Below, piece by piece: positions 38,957 to 50,800 of a stretch of 64,000 nucleotides of DNA. The stretch lies in assembly GCF_041381155.1 (NCBI RefSeq), contig NC_091139.1, positions 11,641,905 to 11,705,904 on the forward strand. Direction: 5' to 3'. Positions within the stretch are counted from its first letter, which is position 1, and each line of letters opens with the position of its first letter. This stretch comes from Argopecten irradians (lineage: Eukaryota; Mollusca; Bivalvia; Pectinida; Pectinidae). Under the pieces are notes generated by a model. That model was not told the origin of the DNA, made no database searches, and saw only the letters and a program-made list of their open reading frames with translations. A program made the translations under genes and the position numbers.

Positions 38957-39345
38957 TAACTAGGTGAAGTTATCAAATCCCATAAATCTTGCAAATATTG
39001 ATGGATTTTGACCAGTTTCGAATCCATCTAAGATCTCATTGATATAAAGCAATCCACCTGATTTGGTTAAAAGTGGACGATAAATACTAAAGTTATCCAG
39101 CAGAAACTATGGACTTTTAAGTTTTGACAATTTTAAAGTCCTGTAACTTTTGCAAATATTGACGGATTTTGACCTTTATCAAACTCATACGAGATCTCAT
39201 TGATATAAAGCAATATACTAAATCTGTTTGAAATCGGACAATAAATAATTGAGATATCGCATGGAAACCGTTTGCCAGACGCCGACACCGACATAGTGAT
39301 ACCTAAGTGTCGATCGCCCTTGCGTTGCAGGCGACACAAAAATGA
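38957..39345 (+). mobile_element. Truncated element with two ~160-bp monomers and a 3' hairpin
   Basis: gcaaatattgatggattttg at 38992 and gcaaatattgacggattttg at 39151 mark two monomers 159-160 bp apart; gatctcattgatataaagca is shared by both. It ends in gacgccgacaccgacatagt and a hairpin around gtgtcgatcgcc/ggcgacac. The monomer sequence is unrelated to the elements at 8139 and 59368, but the length and 3' build are the same. Confidence 0.68.
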
Positions 39346-39416
39346 AAAGATGCTTACTAAGATGAAATTATTGTAAAAAAAAAGGGCAAACCTATACAGT
39401 TTTGATAGATTTAGTC

Positions 39417-39422
39417 TTTATT
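39417..39422 (-). terminator. Candidate PDCD2 poly(A) signal
   Basis: tttatt on the plus strand is AATAAA on the minus strand. It is the first strong signal after the PDCD2 stop, beyond the tandem arrays. If used, the 3'UTR (about 1.35 kb) would consist largely of tandem repeats. Confidence 0.45.
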
Positions 39423-39684
39423 TAGTTCTTATTGGATCGAATATGGTACCAAACACCAGCACTTTCATTGATCCTCTAGGTAATTCAATGCAGCAGACAG
39501 GATAAAGATCTTGTATGAAAGGGCTGTGATATTAGAAATGTAATAAAAAGTGTGATTAAATGCTCTAAACCTAGAATTGTTTACCAGGTGCCTGGTAATC
39601 ATGATAGACAAATTACCTTGTATAAATAGGAAATTTCAAAAGGTAGAGCCATTTCATACAATACATGTATACATTAACTATGTC

Positions 39685-40460
39685 AATCTCATCACAGTCC
39701 TGTTTCTAGATGTACATATTACAGTCAATGCTGTTCTACATCACAGTCCTGTTTCTAGATGTACATATTACAGTCAATGCTCTTCTTCATCACAGTCCTG
39801 TTTCTAGATGTACATATTACAGTCAATGCTGTTCTACATCACAGTCCTGTTTCTAGATGTACATATTACAGTCAATGCTGTTCTACATCACAGTCCTGTT
39901 TCTAGATGTACATATTACAGTCAATGCTGTTCTTCATCACAGTCCTGTTTCTAGATGTACATATTACAGTCAATGCTGTTCTTCATCACAGTCCTGTTTC
40001 TAGATGTACATATTACAGTCAATGCTCTTCTTCATCACAGTCCTGTTTCTAGATGTACATATTACAGTCAATGCTGTTCTTCATCACCAGTCCAGTCCTG
40101 TTTCTAGATGTACATATTACAGTCAATGCTGTTATTACATCACAGTCCTGTTTCTAGATGTACATATTACAGTCAATGCTGTTCTACATCACAGTCCTGT
40201 TTCTAGATGTACATATTACAGTCAATGCTCTTCTTCATCACAGTCCTGTTTCTAGATGTACATATTACAGTCAATGCTCTTCTTCATCACAGTCCTGTTT
40301 CCTGTTTCTAGATGTACATATTACAGTCAATGCTGTTCTTCATCACAGTCCTGTTTCTAGATGTACATATTACAGTCAATGCTGTTCTTCATCACAGTCC
40401 TGTTTCTAGATGTACATATTACAGTCAATGCTGTTCTTCATCACAGTCCTGTTTCTAGAT
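39685..40460. repeat. 49-bp tandem array behind PDCD2, about 16 units
   Basis: Unit acagtcctgtttctagatgt + acatattacagtcaatgctg + ttcttcatc. Units are nearly identical, with a ctcttc/gttcta subtype and a few partial-duplication units (near 40090 and 40295). The part cctgtttctagatg equals the end of the PDCD2 coding sequence read on the other strand (Trp-Lys-Gln-Asp region). Confidence 0.95.
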
Positions 40461-40761
40461 GAACTCTGGGTGATGGGAATTGTCTCTACAGTATCACAGT
40501 CCTAAAGCGTAGTCCTGTTTCAAGATGTACAGTATCACAGTCCTAAAGTGTAGTCCTGTTTCTAGATGTACAGTATTACAGTCACTTCTGTCCTACAGCG
40601 TACAATGTAGTCCTGTTTCCAGAGGTGCAGTATTACAGTCCTGAAGCGTAGTCCTATTTCCAGATGTGCAGTATCATAGTCCTAAAGCGTAGTCCTATTT
40701 CCAGATGTGCATTATAGCAGTCCTAAAGCGTAGTCCTATTTCCAGATGTACAGTATTACAG
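40445..40761. repeat. Older ~45-bp units between the 49-bp array and PDCD2's stop codon
   Basis: About seven diverged units of the type agtcctgtttccagatgtac + agtattacagtcctaaagcg. The first (40445-40482) continues as gatgaactctgggtgatggg, a copy of PDCD2 last-exon codons (real version gatgaattctgggtgataag at 40795-40814). The series runs directly into the real stop codon. Confidence 0.85.
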
Positions 40762-43700
40762 TCACTGTTTCTCTGCAGCGTAGTCCTGTTTCCAGATGAA
40801 TTCTGGGTGATAAGAATTGCCTATTTGGCAGCTGTTACTACAGGTATAAACACAAAGCGTCCCCCAATCCAGACTGTCGCCGAGCTGGTCAACCTGTAAA
40901 TGGCTCAACATCTGTGGCATCACCTACAATAGTGAATATAACATGAAACATTTCACTTACAAAAGTAATTATAATATATGACATCACCTACAACTGTAAT
41001 TATATCATGTGGTGTCACCTACAACACAAATAACATGTGGCACGTACCATCCACAACACAAATAAAGTGTCATAACCTACAAGAGTAAAAACAACATGTG
41101 GCATATCACCTACAATTATAATAATTATGTGGCACCACCTACAATAGTGGTGACTAGAATATTCAGAAGTCAGAAAAGGCAGGGCCCACAAAGTGAATGA
41201 CCATATTGAGAAACCTTTGGACTTCACACCAGGCAAGTTCCTAATTAATCTCCTTCAACATCATGATTCAGATTGTCTAAAAACCCTTGTTATCCAATTT
41301 TCTTCAGTGAATTATGAAAATTTTGACCCATTTAGGGTTCATGACAGCCATATTGGTTTTTTTTTTATATACACAGACAACCTTTTAGCTAGACTCATAG
41401 ACCTGTAGCATTATGCCAAAACTGACACTGTGAATTTTACTTGCACATTTCTTGAATACCGGTATGTGCATTTAAGAAAATAAGGCTGACTTTTATGGAA
41501 AAAGTCTTACTTGGAATTCAAATTGTCGTTTGGCTCCACAAGAGCATGATGGGATATCTGTTTCCTCTGGGATATGGTCTACTGACACCCATAGTGGCTG
41601 GCCTCCTTTATGGTACCTCAAAACCTAAAAATGGTAAGTAATGATATCCATTGTATTCCATTGCCTTGGATTAGCAAAATGGTTAACGTTGGATATCGTT
41701 ATGAACGAAACAGTATGAAACGATGCTGATACTGGTACTATTGAAGAAATATACTGGTTGTCCTAAAATGAGTAAAAATACTGTATTGGTACCCGTGTCC
41801 AACCCTAATAATAGGGGCCCGGTGGCCGAGTGGTTAAGATGTACCGACATATTACCACATGCCCTCCACCTCTGGGTCGAGAGTTCCAATCCCATGTGGG
41901 GCAGATGCCAGGTCCTGACCGCTGGTCGGTGGTTTTTCTCCAGGTACTCCGGCTTTCCTCCACCAACAAACCTGGCACGTCCTTAAATGACCCTTGCTGT
42001 TAATAGGACGTTAAACTAATCAAACCAAATCAACCCTAATAAGCAAATTGCAATGTGTCACTTAATCCAATAATTTTATATTTACATGCAACAATTCCCT
42101 TCAGTAGATGAAAACTTTCTTATATACCTTATAATTATCACAAATGTTCATGTTAATTATCACAAACTTTACAGTCTTGAAAACCAACAAACTTCAAAAT
42201 ATACACAACCTGATCAGGATTAGTTTTGATTCGTTCCTTGAATTTTCTAAATACTTTGTCATCCACACTTTCTGAGGTTGCCATTTTCTCTAGTTCATTT
42301 TTTGAGGCACCATCTGGTAGTAAACTATCCGCTTTGTCTGATTTTAGGAAATCTTTGTATTCTTGCCACTTCTCATTTTCACCCTTTGTATCACATTCAT
42401 CATCAGTGCTAACATCATCCAATTCCTCTGGTTCTGTGATTAGTTCTAGTTCTGGAAACAACACTCCTTTCACAATCGTTTTGCCTGAGGCATCTACAAA
42501 GTATTGTAATTCATCATTAATTAGGGCTTAATTTTTGATAACTTAAAAAAAGAAATTAGCGTAGATTTAGAAATCACATACCGGTACATCTATTCATGTA
42601 TTGTATTGTAATCCCTTTTTGTGAACTGTTATCAGACTTGCTTTGCGTAATTTTCATAGATTTCTAATACAAAACAAAATCTACTCAATGTTAGCCAATT
42701 TTGCCACGAGCTTTACATGATAATGGTCTTCAAAGCAGACATGGCGAAATTTGCCGGTCCGACGGACATGTCCGGCAAAATTTTACTCAGATCACCTATT
42801 TCAAAATCCGGTCCGGACCGACTGTTTGGCAATTATTGAATACTAGAAGTTGGTAAAAAGTCATCATTTGATTCAACAAAATCGTGTTTTTAACCCCACA
42901 GCAATGTAGAATTAAAACTGCATAGATAATCACCAAAGCAGTTGCCTGGACACTAATAGCGGGAAGTTATGTTTATTTTAAAAATTCACATTAATTTTGG
43001 TCCGGCAAAATATTGTTCGTTCTGGCTTACTCACAGTCCTTGCCAGTCCGAATGTCCAGCCATTTTTTTTCAACTTTCGCGATATCTGCTTCGAAGTTTT
43101 TATAAATTCAAATATATAATTTTGGTAGTGTGTTAAAGAACCTGTGGTATACCAATTATACAAGTTTGTTTAAATCATACCAATCCAATTTTCTTTTCAT
43201 TCAAGTATTTTGATCTCTCTTAATACCACGAACACTGAAACAGACTGTTTGTTTGAATGTTCATGATCAGAGAGATGAAACTAAGCAAAAGTTAACTTGA
43301 GATTGGTAGTCCTGGCCTCATATTTCCGCCTTCTACAACATCAATTATACTGTCTTTAGTCTTGAAATATTGAGAAAAAGGCTTTAAACCTGTTGAGAAA
43401 TGCATTTGGCCCCTATGACCTTGAATGAAGTTGAATGAAGGTCAAGATCATTCGTTTAAGTTTTAACAAATGTGGTACATTCTATATCAACCAATTGCAA
43501 GCTTGCTTTAGAAGTACAGGTCTAATATAGCAGGCCATGGGTTAGTAAATTATTTTTTGAAGCTGTCTTGTGATTTTTTTTTTGGTATTTGTTCTTGACC
43601 TTAAATGAAAGTCACACCTTGATCTTGAATGAAGGACAGGGCAATTCTTTCAAAAAAACTTGAAAGACATACATCTTTTAGGGCTTTTTTCACTTAATTT

Positions 43701-44613
43701 GGAAGGGGCCTTTTAATATTATTTTGGGGAAGAAATTTGCAAATTGGGAAGGAAATATCCAGGAGTAAAATGTATTTTGGGCACTTTGGCATACATTTGA
43801 AATAATTTCCATGGGGAATGGGCCCATTATTTGCCCCAAAAGCCCCTAGAAAAACATGTCTTTGCATATTACAAGCTCAATACTATATCAAAGAGAATTA
43901 GTTATTGCCAGGATGTGAAGATATTACCATCAGTTTTTTTCTCTTTTTAACTTATTTGACCTGTGTGATTGAATGAAGGTAGTGTCATTCATTTGAGTCA
44001 TCTTGGTCATTCATATAGACAAACTTCGTTGATACTACTAGATTTCATATGGAATTGAAAAATTAGTATAACGAGGCTAATTTAGTGTATCTATACCTTT
44101 AGACGAACACGCAGTTTTGTGTCCATTCTTCCAATCGATGACCTGATGTTCTTTACTACAGTAGGAAGCGGAATGACATTTGGCGCATCGTTTTGGTCCA
44201 AGTAGACCACAAACACGGCATAGGTCTGCATCTGGACTAGGGCCAGGGGTAGCTACTTTCTCGTTTGGAGGATCTGGACTGTAAAACTCATTTTGACGAG
44301 GAAGTTGACTCCGGAATACCACAAAATTCAGATTTGAATTTCTTTCTGAACATCCAGGATTCCGACAAACGAAAACGAAAATTGTTCGGTGAAAAGCAGA
44401 CGACACATTGTCATCGGGTGAGTAGACTTGCATTAGAAAGATGACAGGTTTACCACATGTTTTACAATTGATATCTATTGGGAGGTGATTAAGAGACAAC
44501 CATGAGGGTTTCCCACCAACTTTACTGGGGAAATAATGGCTTCGTAGAAAATCTGGACTTGTTTCCTCCAAAAATCCCAACTCCACGTTGTCGTTCGCAC
44601 CATTCGCCGCCAT
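40762..44613 (-). CDS. PDCD2: Programmed cell death protein 2 (PDCD2)
   Basis: Four exons on the minus strand: 44613-44097, 42493-42210, 41624-41511 and 40923-40762. All junctions are in phase (AAA G|AT, CAG|GTT, CAA|GTG), giving 358 residues (human 344). An N-terminal zinc-ribbon-like part with CKTCGKP is followed by the MYND finger at about 132-169 ([25 protein letters not shown]). The PDCD2_C domain follows, with [34 protein letters not shown] and [16 protein letters not shown], ending [12 protein letters not shown]. The family acts as a dedicated chaperone of ribosomal protein uS5/RPS2 (known for fly and human). The start ATG lies in AAGATGGCGGC, a YY1-type motif. Intron 2 holds a SINE; the 3'UTR holds tandem arrays derived from this gene. 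PITHD1 lies head-to-head upstream. Confidence 0.95.
41812..42030 (+). mobile_element. tRNA-derived SINE with 12-bp target duplication, in PDCD2 intron 2
   Basis: tRNA-like head ggtggccgagtggttaagat with gagttccaatccc, body ttctccaggtactccggctt and cctccaccaacaaacctggc, tail ggacgttaaactaatcaaac. CAACCCTAATAA occurs at 41800-41811 and again at 42031-42042. Same family as 10454-10695 and the fragment at 35487. Better kept than those, so more recent. Confidence 0.88.
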
Positions 44614-44814
44614 CTTTTTATTTTGTCATCAAGATCGTTATAACTCTTTTTTCCTTTGACGAATCAATACTTTTAAATTCAAGGTCATTTTTACGCTTTA
44701 AACATACTCGCGTCAAATATTACAAGCACTTGGTGGAATAAGAAGCGAGTAACGTGAAACTTGCAAGTAACAGTGAATTTGAAGATTTACTAACTGAATA
44801 AGGCGTTGTTGAAA
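44614..44814. promoter_or_regulatory. Bidirectional promoter between PDCD2 and PITHD1
   Basis: 201 bp separate the two start codons, which point away from each other, so both promoters and 5'UTRs must fit here or overlap. No TATA box is placed for either gene. On the PDCD2 side the start codon sits in aagatggcggc, the YY1 consensus often found at housekeeping gene starts. The tactcgcgtcaa and aagcgagtaacgtgaaac stretches are the only CG-containing parts. Confidence 0.75.
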
Positions 44815-47800
44815 ATGTCAGGGCATGGTCACAGTCATGGAGGCGGTGGATGTGACGACCATGACCATATTACTGAAGCGGAAAAGGCAGCAGCATACAG
44901 TTTATTTTTGAAAATTGACACACAGAGAGTTGAATGCCTGAATGAAGCTGTTGATGGATCTGGGAAGGATGTCTTCAAACCCTGGGATAAGCGATTAGAT
45001 AAGGAAAAGGTTAAACTTTATGTATTTATTCAACTGGACACTGCCTTTCATTGAAAACATCGTGAAGTAAAGTTTAATATTATATATTGAATGATCAGTG
45101 AAGTGAATGCAGCTGACATAATATTCCATAAGGCACCATAGCCTGAGATACTCTGGCCCCTACCACCAGACTTGGACATTATGACAGATACAGTTGGTAG
45201 TAGACGAAAGGAGTCCACCCTTGTGACCAACTGAGTGCTCGAGGTTACGACTACTGGTAGACACGGTGTGCACGAGTGTTTAGACTACAGGAAGACACGG
45301 GAGTGCACAAGATTTTAGACTACATGTAGACACGGACGTGCACAAAGATTTCAGACTACAGGTTAGGACACGGGAGGTAGCATCTATGTGTGAACTCGGT
45401 GTGTCCAATACAGGTGGACATGGTGTCTCAGGTACTATCCGACCTAGACAGACAATGTGGATTGTGTTACAGTTAGGGCTCGGGGAAGAAAACGTTCATC
45501 ATTATGAAAATAATACACAGAGTGCTCTTAATTCATAAATTATTAGTGTTATATATTATTTTTATTTACAAAATTTACAATTTAGATGTACAGTTTAATA
45601 TAACTAAAATAATACGATATATTTATTAGTATACATGTATAAAACCTATTCACTGCAAAAGTAATAAAGATTAATTTATATTCATTAAGTAAATGTCTAT
45701 TTAAATATATTAAATTCGAGTAGTTTCCCCTTTTCATATCTTAAATTGTCTTTATTACGTTTTTATATAGTCAATGTTTTATGGCGTAAATTGCTTTAAA
45801 TTTATGTATATATAATATTATAAATTTAAATCATGAAATAGTTAAATACAATCATTTTTCAACAAGTCTAATATAAACACTTTGAATTGCGGCAAAAACT
45901 AGAACGGATGATACGTAACCCGCGCCAACTAAGACGACACAATTATTCTGTTCTAAAAGTCTTTTGCGCAACAATAATGCAGCAACGGCAAAAACCAGTC
46001 CTTATTGTGCTTTTGAGACACTTTTTCATTAATTAATTTAAGCTATTCGTAATACAATCATATACCGGGTAATATATAGCTTTTTAAATAAAAAAGATAT
46101 GGTGTCCTAACAATCGGTTTATTCAAGCGACACCCTTGTAGATCGTTCTTTCATAAAATAATCTCTTCTTTTTTGCTTTTTTCAACATGTTGTGGCGTTA
46201 TGATTTGCTCTTCTATGCTTCCTTTATTTGAGTGTTATTTTTGTTTTTTCTGTGTTTTTCAAACTTATTATAATATTTTTCTTGTTATTTTAAGTTCTAA
46301 AAAGGATTGCTACGTTAATAAAAGCTTTATTACATATTTCTTTATTACAAAACTTGTACGTCTTTTAAATGGATCATGCAGAATAAATCCACTTCAACCT
46401 TTATGACATAGCTATAGTCTACCTACAAGTACCCAATTCAGCTTGTTTGATTCGTAATTACTGGTTAAACTCAGTATGCTTAAGATCCTCTACCCCGCCA
46501 AAGTTATCTTGACCGTATATGTGCGTCATGGTCTCCAATAATTATAACTTGTTCAAAACATACAGGTTAGCCTCAGTATCCAGCTACTACAGGTACCTCA
46601 TGGTGACCATCGATAGATGGCCAGAGGGCAGAATTGTTGCCTTCGGAGTTTATGCACGCTTTAATGATATTGGAGCATGGCAGTATCTTATATATAATAT
46701 GTGATTTTAGAAATGTTTCAATTGGAAGTTTTGTGTAAGAACAAAACAAAATATACATTTATCCCGTCTTAAAAAATCATAAAGGTTTATGAGTATTGAA
46801 ACTCAAAATGTACCATTATTATTCAGATACATGTACAAGTTTGAGTTGGTAGAGCCTTGGTAAACATGTACACCGTTTCCCGTGGGGGGGGGGGTTAGAT
46901 TGGGATGAGGTCAAAAAACTAGCTAGGCAAAACATATAGAGAGTGATGTCTGAATTACACCATCAAATATCTGGTCCATGACAGGTCAGCCGTTTGAAGT
47001 GGATCTTGACGGGAGCTGTACAAATGCGTATAGCAATCCAAGCATGTCTGTCATAAAAACAACTTGAATTTACCTAATGAATACATGTTATATATTATAA
47101 ACAAAAATTATTTAGATTAGGTAATTATTCAACATTGTAATTATGGTACTTTATATACATAGTCAATGATAATCAAGGTTTCAGAATATATGTTAATAAA
47201 TCCAGTGTTAAAAAAATAAATTAAATTAAAAAAATAAAAACAGGATATATGGATGAAAATCTGTTTGTCCTAATAAGACTTGAAATAAATGTTTTTATTT
47301 AATTATACACTTGGTATTTTGTTTGATTATTTTTTTATTTAAATATATAAATATTTCATATTATCAACATAAATAAAAGTGCACTACCAGTTAAAATACT
47401 TTTATCCCTATTGAGTACCATTGGTTGTTATATAACTGTTCATATTTGTGTGAATGGAGCGTAAAATGTATTTGTATAGAGAGGGCTGCCACCTAAATAT
47501 AAGTACAGCATGCTATGTATATACATGTAATATATGGTGTTGATAGTCCGAGTTACACTTGACCTGTACCATCCATTGAAGGGTGACCCAAAGAAGGCCC
47601 CAGGCCACACTCTGACCAATGTTAGGATAATTTAGATTATCATATCGTTGTGGTTTGATGGAATCAGTATGAAGTCCATGTGACCATGGCCAAAATGCAT
47701 TCCTAGCCTTGGGTCCTAAAACCTTACGGGCAGAGCATATTTTAAGTGTTACAATTAGACTATTTTTAACATTGTAAATGGATCCCACACTTAGTAAAGA

Positions 47801-50800
47801 AGGTCAGGAATATGATATTGTCAACATGTATCAGAGTTACTAGAATTAAAAAAATTGTGACAAATTCAGAATCTAATTCAAACAACTATGAAGATACAGT
47901 TTTAAATGGATATAGAAGTTTGGATTTATTTTGATTTGACTGTTAAATTTATTATCATGGCTATGTTACATACATTTTTGGCGATCCGGGTCCTGTTGAA
48001 CATTGTTGATATATGCCACGAGCAGCCACATGCCCGGTTACTAAATTTTTGCATTTCTTAGAGCCAGTGCATACAGTATTTTCCTCAATCGGTTGACACA
48101 ATATAATGAAAATTTCTAATGCCCAGTTTTAACGTCCCCTATGGCACGATTTCACATATTTACCCAGAAGCATTGCAACTGCGCCCAGTTTTCCCTGTAC
48201 GCAACGGTTATACCGTATAATACTTTTGGTTAGGATTAAAAACTATGTCGAGCCACTCTTGCCGGTTAGGAAAAACTTTATTCCATACATACTAAGTGAA
48301 ACATTTTTATGAAGAATTTTATTTGATTATGTTTATCATGATGTACCTTACTTGTATTATGCCCATCAAGAAATATTTATCTATCCTTATATAAAATAAA
48401 ATTAATTTGTCGAATAAAATATCTCTTTGCCATTAAAAATATAATGTTTCTGATCGCAAAAAATAATTCTATCTGTCAAAGTCCATAATAAGACCTAGCT
48501 GAATAAATACATTATTTATCTCGACAGCATAACTCTGTGGCAACATCATCTAGTTCCTGTCCTATGGGTCTTGATGAATTAGCCCATATTTACCTGGATC
48601 ACGATGTCCACCAGTAGTGGAACACCGTTTTCACATGAAGTGCACCTACTGTGACTTCCTGTAGGTCTAAATCGTGCTGCATCTCCATGTCAACCTGTGA
48701 GACTAAAAACCTCGTGCACTCCGTGTCTACCTGTAGTCTTAACCTCGTGCACTCCTCGTCCACTCGTAGTTCACACCGTAGTCTCGTGCCACAATGTGTA
48801 ACCTTTATGAGTCTACTAAGCGAAATGTAGATGTCCCTGGTTTAGGGCCAGGAGCGCAGATAGTAACTCGAAAAACATTGAAATAAGCAGAACACCCGTT
48901 TTTGAGTATCTGGTCCAGGTCATCTCCGATTCAGGACTATTTACAAAATATTACCACCAACAATCGCCCACTTTCCCTTAGGTCCTTTCAACATATGAAT
49001 AATTTATCTACTCATAAGCCATCTATTTCAACAAGCATGCAGGTTTCGATTTGGTATCAACACAAGTAGTTTTTTTCCCTTTTCCGCAACTTTAAATTAA
49101 TTCCCCTCGAAGGCACCAATGTCCACAAGCACCTTAGTGTTAGCTTAGGTCGTTTACATTGTAGCAGATTTCAGTTGTATATATAGTGATACGGTCGCCT
49201 TCTAGCTTTGCGCTAGGGGGAATTTCCCTTTAGCTCAGTCGGGGAGAGACGGACCAGTAAGTCCGGGGTCACGGGTTCAAGCCCGGCTGGCGTCACACTA
49301 TACTCTCGCCCTATTACATTTGGTACCATAGACCACTCCAAGTGGAAGTATTAGAGGCTTCCTTGGAGAGAGAACCTGGGTTGGTCTGTGTTTGGGGGCG
49401 AATACATTTGGGGGGAGTAGGGTAGCAGGTTTTAATTATACATAGTGATTAATGTTCGCCTTAATTCTAGCTTAATAGGCACTGGAATCTCTTTAGATTA
49501 GTCAGATCAGTGGCGGGACCAGCAAGTCTGGGGTCGCGGGTCCGAGCCCGGCTTGCAGCATACTTCTATCACCTTGTTACAACATAAATGTGATTGATCA
49601 TTCTACATGAAATGTACCTGATACAGAAATACATTTTGAAATACAAAATTACGTTCCTTCTACATGAAGTTTAACACTATCAGAATGTTTCTTAGTATCA
49701 ATAATATGGGTGTAGACGTTTAAAGTTTGGGTCTAGCTGGTATAGAATGTAAGATACAGAAGGTGGTTTTTGGGGGCCATTTTGAAAATCAATATGGCGG
49801 CGGCCAGGGGGAGTTATTTTTTGGTGTCCATTTTTTTCCTGAAACCGGTGTCCTAAAGAAGCCATATGCAAAGTTTCATGCTTTCTTCAAACTTTGAACG
49901 ATTTTGCAAAAAATTTGACCTTTGAGCTGCTCCACTAATATAGCTTTGTTGTGCTGAATATGCAAAATGACTATACGAAAATGATTCTGACAGCTATTGC
50001 AAACTATTTCATCCCCTAAAATTTACTTCCTTGATTTTAAAGTAGCAATATGTTTGGCCACTTCAAAAGGTCATCCATGATGGTATTTTATCTGAGCCTC
50101 TGAGAAACAGGGTGATAATGATTGTCTATATTTTAATTGGATTTGAATCCTTGATTAGCTACCTGGTGGATGCCAGCGGTTAAATTGACCTGATTCAGAA
50201 CTCTTAAATCTAGTTTTTCCCTTTCTTTATTTAGTCCTGTAACATCTAATTGATTGACATGTTTTAATTGTTTTTTATAGTTTGTGGAAAGTGATGCTGA
50301 TGAAGAACTCCTGTTTAACATTCCGTGAGTGTTTTCTTTCTTAACTCATTATGCATATATCAAATTTTGATAGTTCATAGTTAATTTACTTTGTTGTGCT
50401 CTATTATAGCTGGTATATATGATGAGTATATACAATGTACCTTGGTAACTTGTACATTATATAAATATAATATCTTGGGAACCTTGAATAACATGATTAG
50501 CAGATTATTACTATTTTAAGTATGCTCTTCAATTCAGATTCACGGGCAGCGTAAAGTTAAAGGGGATTATCATTATTGGTGGAGAGGAGGATACCCACCC
50601 TAACCAAATGAGGATGTGAGTATTAAAATAACACAGTAATACTAGTACTATAGAGATGTAGTGTTATCTTCCATAAACAGATGAGGATGTGAGTATTTAA
50701 CAACAGTAATACTTGTACTATAGATGTGTAATTTAGAGTTATCTACACTAAACAGATGAGGATGTGAGTATTTAAATAACAGTAATACTAGTACTATAGA

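Noticed and set aside
40833-40899. Alternative acceptor tttacag|GTTGACCAG for the last PDCD2 exon
   Set aside because: The upstream acceptor at 40924 keeps [10 protein letters not shown], which matches the family's conserved V-M-P-Q start of this exon and joins in phase.
46519-46704. 61-codon frame in PITHD1 intron 1
   Set aside because: No recognisable domain or splice context; codon use is not distinctive.
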